A DNA stretch of 64,000 nucleotides, taken from positions 12,850,126 to 12,914,125 of the forward strand of contig NC_133238.1 in the NCBI RefSeq assembly GCF_040436345.1, read 5' to 3'. The DNA comes from Pagrus major. Lineage: Eukaryota > Chordata > Actinopteri > Spariformes > Sparidae. Below, in pieces: positions 59,409 to 64,000 of this stretch (the stretch's first letter is position 1; the number at the start of each line of letters is the position of its first letter). The position numbers were made by a program, and so were the translations under genes. Under the pieces are notes generated by a model that was given only the letters and a program-made list of their open reading frames with translations, searched no databases and had not been told where the DNA came from.

Positions 59409-62400
59409 GTAGGTCACAGAGTGTGGTTAAAGTCTGCACTTGGATATCTACAACGACTTAGCTCCTGGCAAAACTAAGCTAGCTAGCTAGCCGACGCAGT
59501 AGCACTCTTAACATTAAACGCATCACAGTTCACGTCTGTAAGTGTTGTTGAGGTAAGATAAAGTTGATGTTGTCTTCTCTCAGGAGTCAGAGGAGACAGA
59601 GGTCGCAGCTGAAGGAGTGGAGGATGATGCTCAGCCCTCCACCTCTGCACAGGCCCCCGGGAACAAAGGTAACACTGCTGTCTGTCTGAGGCTAGGAGGG
59701 TTTTCAAGTGTGGTTTGGTGCAGAAGTTCATGACTGATGGTTAGAAATGATGAGATGTAGTGAGCAGAGATGGATCATTTAATGTCCTGTAACTCATAAT
59801 AAGATTGTTGTTGTATTAAAACATTTGTGGCTATACTTCTTCTTCTTCTCCGTGTTTATTGGTGGATCACAAACCAACATTAAAGGTACAAACATCCACC
59901 TACTGTATCAGAGTTTGTAAATGCTGCTCTTGTTACGTCAGTGAAAGCAATGTGACCTATAAATAGCGATTGATATTAATTTCCCAACACCAGGCTGACA
60001 ATTTAACGGTCCGATTTTATATGTCGTGCATCCCCACATTGACTGATACATAAAATAATCAGTATTTGCAGCCCTAACGTAGCCTAAAAGACGAAACCCA
60101 GGGCAAAACCTTCCACAAATCTTTTTCTTCTCCCCTCAGATGACGGAGTCAGCCCGGGGGTCCAGCTGGCCTTCGCCTCCATGCTGGGAGAAACCCCACA
60201 ACCCCCATCCTCAGAAGAGGAGGCGGAAGAAGAAGAGGAGGACAGTATGAGCTATGTTGACGATGAAGATGATGAGGACTACAAGGTGGAAGAGGAGGAG
60301 GGGGCAAAGGCGAAGGCGGAGGTGGAGGTGGAGGAGACGGAGAAGAAGCCGAAGCGTCGGGGGAAAGGCGGAGGTGGGGGCGGGAGAGCGAGGGGGAGGG
60401 GGCGCAGGAAGAGGAGAGAGGAGGAAGAGGAGGATGAGGAGGATCCGTCGGTGGGGGACGTGTTCGCGCTGGAGATGGAGCTGAACCGGGAGAACAAGAA
60501 GATGATGAGGGTGAGTAGATGGAGGAAGAGGAGGAGGAGTGTGTGGGTGGGTGGTTCTCCCAGCTGATGACTTTCTGTGTGTTTAGGAGCGACGCCATCG
60601 CAGCAAGCTGCCCCGAGCTCTCAGAGGCTTGATGGGCGAAGCCAACATCCGCTACGCCCGCGGGGAGAAAGAGGACGCCATCTTGATGTGCATGGAGATC
60701 ATCAGACAAGGTAGGAAACGACTGTGAGAGCGTTTAAGAGCAAGAGTAGTAGTTGCACTGGAGTCTGAATGAATCGTCCCTTCCAGCTCCTCTGGCCTAC
60801 GAGCCGTTCTCCACGTTGGCGATGATCTACGAGGACGATGAAGACATGGACAAAGCACTGCAGTTCGGTCTCATCGCCGCCCACCTGAACCCGTCAGACG
60901 GCGAGGAGTGGATCAGGCTGGCAGAGATGAGTCTGGAGCAGGACAACATCCGGCAGGCCATCGTCTGCTACACCAAGGGTCGGTCTCACACTCAGGATAC
61001 AAATTCAAAAACATGATTATTATTTTCAGCCCTAACGTCAGTCGTCCTTCTGCCTCTTCAGCCATCAAGTACAACCCCACCAACGTGCGCTACCTGTGGG
61101 AGCGCTCCAGCCTCCACATGCGTCTGGGCGAGCACAAGCACTGCATGGACGGCTACCGCAGGATCCTGTCGCTGCTGCCGCTGGAGGACGGAGAGCACTT
61201 CATGCAGCTGTCCAAGGACATGGCCAAGTACGAGGACACACGGAGACACATTCAAGGTCAAAGTTTCTGTCGTGATATTTTCTTTTTTGAACTCATATTT
61301 GTGTGTTTTCTTCAGGAGTTACTACGAGAGTAACGACCTGACCTCAGCTCTGGGTGTCATCGAGGACGCTCTGCTGCGACACCCGAGCCTGGTCAGCGAT
61401 GACTTCATCAACATGGCAGCTGAGCTCTACATCGCCAGCCGCCAGTACAACAAAGCTCTGGAGGTACAACTCAGTCTGTGTGCGTGTGTTTGTGTGAAAC
61501 GAAGCAATTAAAATGTGTTTTGTTTTAATGAGTGCACATACTGTGCTTTTCCCAGGTGTTGGTCCAGTTTGCAGGTTTACTTTTGATCAGGGATGAAGAA
61601 GCCAAAGCAGAAGCCGTGGAAACAAAACGGGAAGAGAAAGAGGCAGAAAAAACGACCGAGGAGGAAGAGAAGAAGAGCGAAGAAGAGGCAGAGACTGCAG
61701 AGAAAACAGCAGCTGAGGAGAAAGGTGAGTCACTCCAGAGTCGCTGATGACAGACTCTGTCTGGAAATGTTGAGGTACTTGTACTTTCCTTAAGTATTTC
61801 CATGTTCTGCTGCTTCATACTTCCACTCTACTACATTTTGAAGGCAAATATTGTACTTTGTATGTCACTAGATTTATTTGATTACTTTAGTTACTAGTTA
61901 CTTTGCAGATTACATGCTGCACCTGAACCAAACATGTGTATATTTTAGGTTTACTTTTGATACTTGAGTATATTTAATATCAGATACTCTGACTTTTACT
62001 CGAGTACTATTCATATGGGTGACTTTCACTTTGACCAAAGTAATATTTTAACACAATGTCTTTACTTTTACTCAAGTTTGACCTTTGAGTACTTTATACA
62101 AGCCTGCCTAAACCTAACTGAGGATTACAGTGTTGGTTACTGACCTACAGTAACAGGAGCCAGTTTGTCTTCCTCATGGACGGACAGAGGGGCTGAAGAC
62201 GCTCTCAGGTCTAATAAATCTGACACTTTTATGGCCTTGAGGGACGTTTCAGAAGCGACTGTATTTATTGAACCCGAGAGATGTTTGACTCAGAAATCAC
62301 TGCCGCTAAAACACTGCCGCTCGTTCACTATGGACCTGAGAATAATTCCCTTTACAAAGCCTAACCCTTTGAAGAAGACGACATTTGCTGCATTGTCTGT

Positions 62401-62984
62401 CCGTCTTGTGATGTGTCAGCAGCGCCAATTAACCCAGTCGAACGTATTGAACGCTGACTGTACAGAGAGCAGGGAAGTGATTATTAGTCTAGACGAGGAG
62501 ACAAATGTTTTTGTGATCCTTTATTCAAGAAGCAAATTTAGCTCCGACACGGGCACATCCACTTCCTGCAGTTTGATGTGGGTTACAGATCATTTCTTTT
62601 CAAAATGACGACGTGCTGATGGAAAACAACCTTCTCACTTCTTTTGCTGAGGAAGGTGAGTTTGCATCGTAGTCGTTTTCCCTCTTCTTAATAACAGACG
62701 AGGATCCGAGAGAGAAGCGCTCGCCACGAGGAGTTTTATCATCCGCTGATTAGAAAAAAAACAGATTTAGATAGAAAACCATCTTTCAAACTGAAGTGAG
62801 GGAGGAAATGGAAAAAAAAACTGGAGTCACGTGATTCCCGGAGGTCCTCAACAAGTGATTTGTTGTGTTATTAATGTAGCTTACTAACAGTGTTCACGCC
62901 TGAGCTGTGAAGTTTCACACTCCTCCTCACCCACCACAGAAACTAATCATAGCTGTTATTATTGGAACATAGTAACGCTGTTCC

Positions 62985-63018
<34 letters not shown>

Positions 63019-64000
63019 TTTCCAGGTGAAATTAAGGATGTACAGGTACCAGACAGCGTCCCAGTGGACCTGAGAGCCAAGCTGATGGTCTGCCTCATAC
63101 ACCTGCATGTCTTCACGCCTCTGGAGGTAAACAGGGCTAACAAGGGTTTCATAGTAACAGTGATGTGGTGCATTATTGAGAAAATGAGAAGCTAAAATAC
63201 TGATTTTATAATAAATGTGCCTCCGTCAGGGGCTGGTGTCGACTCTGATGGAGCAGAGCCCGGAGGAGATCGGGGACTTGTACCTGGACGTGGCCGAAGC
63301 CTACCTGGAGGAGGGCGAGTACATGACCGCCCTGCCTCTGCTGTCCGCCCTCGTCATATCCGAAAAGTACAACCTGGCTGTCGTGTGGCTCCGACACGCA
63401 GGTGAGACCAACAGGAAGCGAACATCTTAAAAAGAAGACTTGAGTTTGAACTTTATAACCGTCACTAAGGGAGGGTTTACTGCAGGACTGTTTGAACGTA
63501 TTAGTTTAAGCCAGGTGTACCTTTCTAAACTGACACCTGAGTGAAGTAAATACTTATTTTATTCCCACTTTAATGGCTTTGAAAGCTCCAGTGAGTGTAA
63601 AAAGTGTAATCCTGCTCAGACAGATCTGAGAGTCGAACCTGAAATATCCTCTTAGCAGCTGAGAGGCGTATCTGCACGAGCTTCCATCCAAAACATTCTC
63701 CACTGTGTGAAACTCTGCAGCGAAGGTGCAAGACAGGATTTGAAGTGACCTCTCGGTTCGACTGTGACGAGCGAGGGAAAAAAACAAACCTGTTACATAA
63801 AGCGCCTTCCTCCCTCGCAGAGTGTCTGAAGGCGCTGGGCCACATGGAGGTGGCAGCAGAAAGCTACAGTAAGGTGGTGGAGATGGCTCCGCTGCACCTC
63901 GAGGCTCGACTGTCCTTGGCCACCCTGCAGCAGCAGCTGGGCCGGCCCGAGTGCGCGCTCAAGGCCCTGGAGTCCATGTACGACAGCGAGACGCTGGCGC
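59316..64000 (+). CDS. gtf3c3: TFIIIC subunit, TPR protein (TFIIIC102), 3'-partial
   Basis: Part of TFIIIC, which binds the A and B boxes of tRNA genes and recruits TFIIIB and RNA polymerase III; it acts in the nucleus. Eleven exons (59316-59408, 59584-59668, 60140-60510, 60587-60710, 60787-60978, 61062-61227, 61316-61463, 61556-61724, 63026-63126, 63230-63401, 63821-64000) give about 600 residues. The human protein is near 886, so the gene runs off the window. Residues 1-60 start MSGFSAELIDYLEGRITFEE; 60-183 are acidic, then Gly/Arg-rich and low complexity; from 184 a run of TPRs begins (RALRGLMGEANIRYARGEKE, IAAHLNPSDGEEWIRLAEMS, YNPTNVRYLWERSSL, YYESNDLTSALGVIEDALLR). Residues about 411-449 are a Lys/Glu-rich insert between TPRs. 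Confidence 0.93.
59584..59668 (+). CDS. gtf3c3: gtf3c3 exon 2
   Basis: ESEETEVAAEGVEDDAQPST to APGNK, acidic. It leaves in phase 1 at G|gtaaca. Confidence 0.88.
60140..60510 (+). CDS. gtf3c3: gtf3c3 exon 3 (acidic and Gly/Arg-rich)
   Basis: It encodes DDGVSPGVQLAFASMLGETP, an acidic stretch, a Gly/Arg-rich basic patch (KGGGGGGRARGRGRRKRRE) and VGDVFALEMELNRENKKMMR. The antisense Pro/Ser-rich open frame is a shadow. Confidence 0.9.
60587..60710 (+). CDS. gtf3c3: gtf3c3 exon 4
   Basis: ERRHRSKLPRALRGLMGEAN, IRYARGEKEDAILMCMEIIRQ: the first TPR-like hairpin. The donor is gtagga. Confidence 0.94.
60787..60978 (+). CDS. gtf3c3: gtf3c3 exon 5
   Basis: APLAYEPFSTLAMIYEDDED to QAIVCYTK; TPR repeats. 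It leaves in phase 1 at AAGG|gtcggt, a weak but usable donor. Confidence 0.92.
61062..61227 (+). CDS. gtf3c3: gtf3c3 exon 6
   Basis: (A)IKYNPTNVRYLWERSSLHM to MQLSKDMA; TPR repeats. The donor AA|gtacga is chosen because it restores KSYYESND across the junction; reading through would give an unrelated tail. Confidence 0.9.
61316..61463 (+). CDS. gtf3c3: gtf3c3 exon 7
   Basis: (K)SYYESNDLTSALGVIEDAL to SRQYNKALE; TPR repeats. The donor is gtacaa. Confidence 0.93.
61556..61724 (+). CDS. gtf3c3: gtf3c3 exon 8 (Lys/Glu-rich)
   Basis: VLVQFAGLLLIRDEEAKAEA followed by a charged Lys/Glu-rich run likely to form a single helix or stay disordered. The donor is gtgagt. Confidence 0.88.
61725..63025. 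other. gtf3c3: gtf3c3 intron 8
   Basis: It contains dispersed repeat F at 61765-62105. The 147-codon open frame at 62165-62608 has no recognisable similarity and no splice support. A (GT)n run (about 62985-63015) precedes exon 9. Confidence 0.7.
61765..62105. repeat. Dispersed repeat F
   Basis: GAGGTACTTGTACTTTCCTT, CATACTTCCACTCTACTACA, TACTTTGCAGATTACATGCT and TTTTACTCGAGTACTATTCA; same family as 10741-10905. Confidence 0.65.
63026..63126 (+). CDS. gtf3c3: gtf3c3 exon 9
   Basis: (G)EIKDVQVPDSVPVDLRAKLM to VFTPLE. VPDSVPVDLRAKLMVCLIHL is a well-ordered TFIIIC102 segment. The donor is gtaaac. Confidence 0.93.
63230..63401 (+). CDS. gtf3c3: gtf3c3 exon 10
   Basis: GLVSTLMEQSPEEIGDLYLD to NLAVVWLRHA; TPR repeats. 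It leaves in phase 1 at G|gtgaga. Confidence 0.93.
63821..64000 (+). CDS. gtf3c3: gtf3c3 exon 11 (cut by window edge)
   Basis: (E)CLKALGHMEVAAESYSKVVE, MAPLHLEARLSLATLQQQLG to MYDSETLA; TPR repeats continuing past the end of the window. Confidence 0.92.

Noticed and set aside
60149..60709. Minus-strand Pro/Ser-rich open frame of 186 codons
   Set aside because: It is the exact antisense of the acidic/Arg-rich gtf3c3 exon 3 and exon 4; the sense frame has correct splice sites and homology.
62165..62608. 147-codon open frame in gtf3c3 intron 8
   Set aside because: There is no recognisable domain, no splice sites that would join it to neighbours, and it lies directly after a dispersed repeat.

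Overview
The window is vertebrate genomic DNA, almost certainly from a spiny-rayed (percomorph-type) teleost. It has short coding exons with GT/AG introns, many CA/TG microsatellites, and dense small foldback transposons and SINE-like pieces of kinds common in teleosts. Three protein-coding genes are visible.

Region 1 (1-54,460, + strand) is the 3' half of a dystrophin gene (dmd). Eighteen exons corresponding to human exons 61-77 and 79 join in a single open frame (2,022 bp, 673 residues plus stop). They cover the end of the rod, the WW domain, the EF-hand region, the ZZ zinc finger, the syntrophin-binding segment, the coiled coils and the C-terminus. Exons 62-74 have the lengths I recall for human. 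Intron 62 is about 19.7 kb and contains the first exon of the short isoform Dp71 (14202-14221, MREQLR), inside a CpG-rich promoter. A second GC-rich patch with a candidate first exon lies 0.5-0.8 kb further on.

Region 2 (about 54,480-58,090, - strand) is a four-exon adenosine-receptor-like class A GPCR, tail-to-tail with dmd. The poly(A) signals of the two genes are about 45 bp apart.

Region 3 (59,316 to the window edge, + strand) is the 5' two-thirds of gtf3c3, the TPR subunit of RNA polymerase III factor TFIIIC. It is divergent from the GPCR and has ETS and GTCACGTGAC motifs in its promoter.

The most notable points concern the dystrophin gene. (a) The usual vertebrate C-terminus ending in DTM cannot be made from this locus: the exon 79 frame that normally reads DTM-stop has lost its stop, and the only exon 78 candidate is degenerate and carries an in-frame TGA. 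The older amphipathic tail (MADDLGRAMESLV) appears to be obligatory. (b) Exons 61-62, which only longer isoforms use, are unusual: five residues are missing from hinge 4 and the first WW tryptophan is phenylalanine. (c) The Dp71 promoter and first exon are intact. Together these raise the possibility of a dystrophin copy specialised for Dp71-type products. The remaining sequence is intronic or intergenic, with at least four foldback MITE-like families present in several copies, a decayed Tc1-like transposase, SINE-like pieces and a 33-bp minisatellite. I found no convincing non-coding RNA gene, CRISPR array or intact autonomous transposon.
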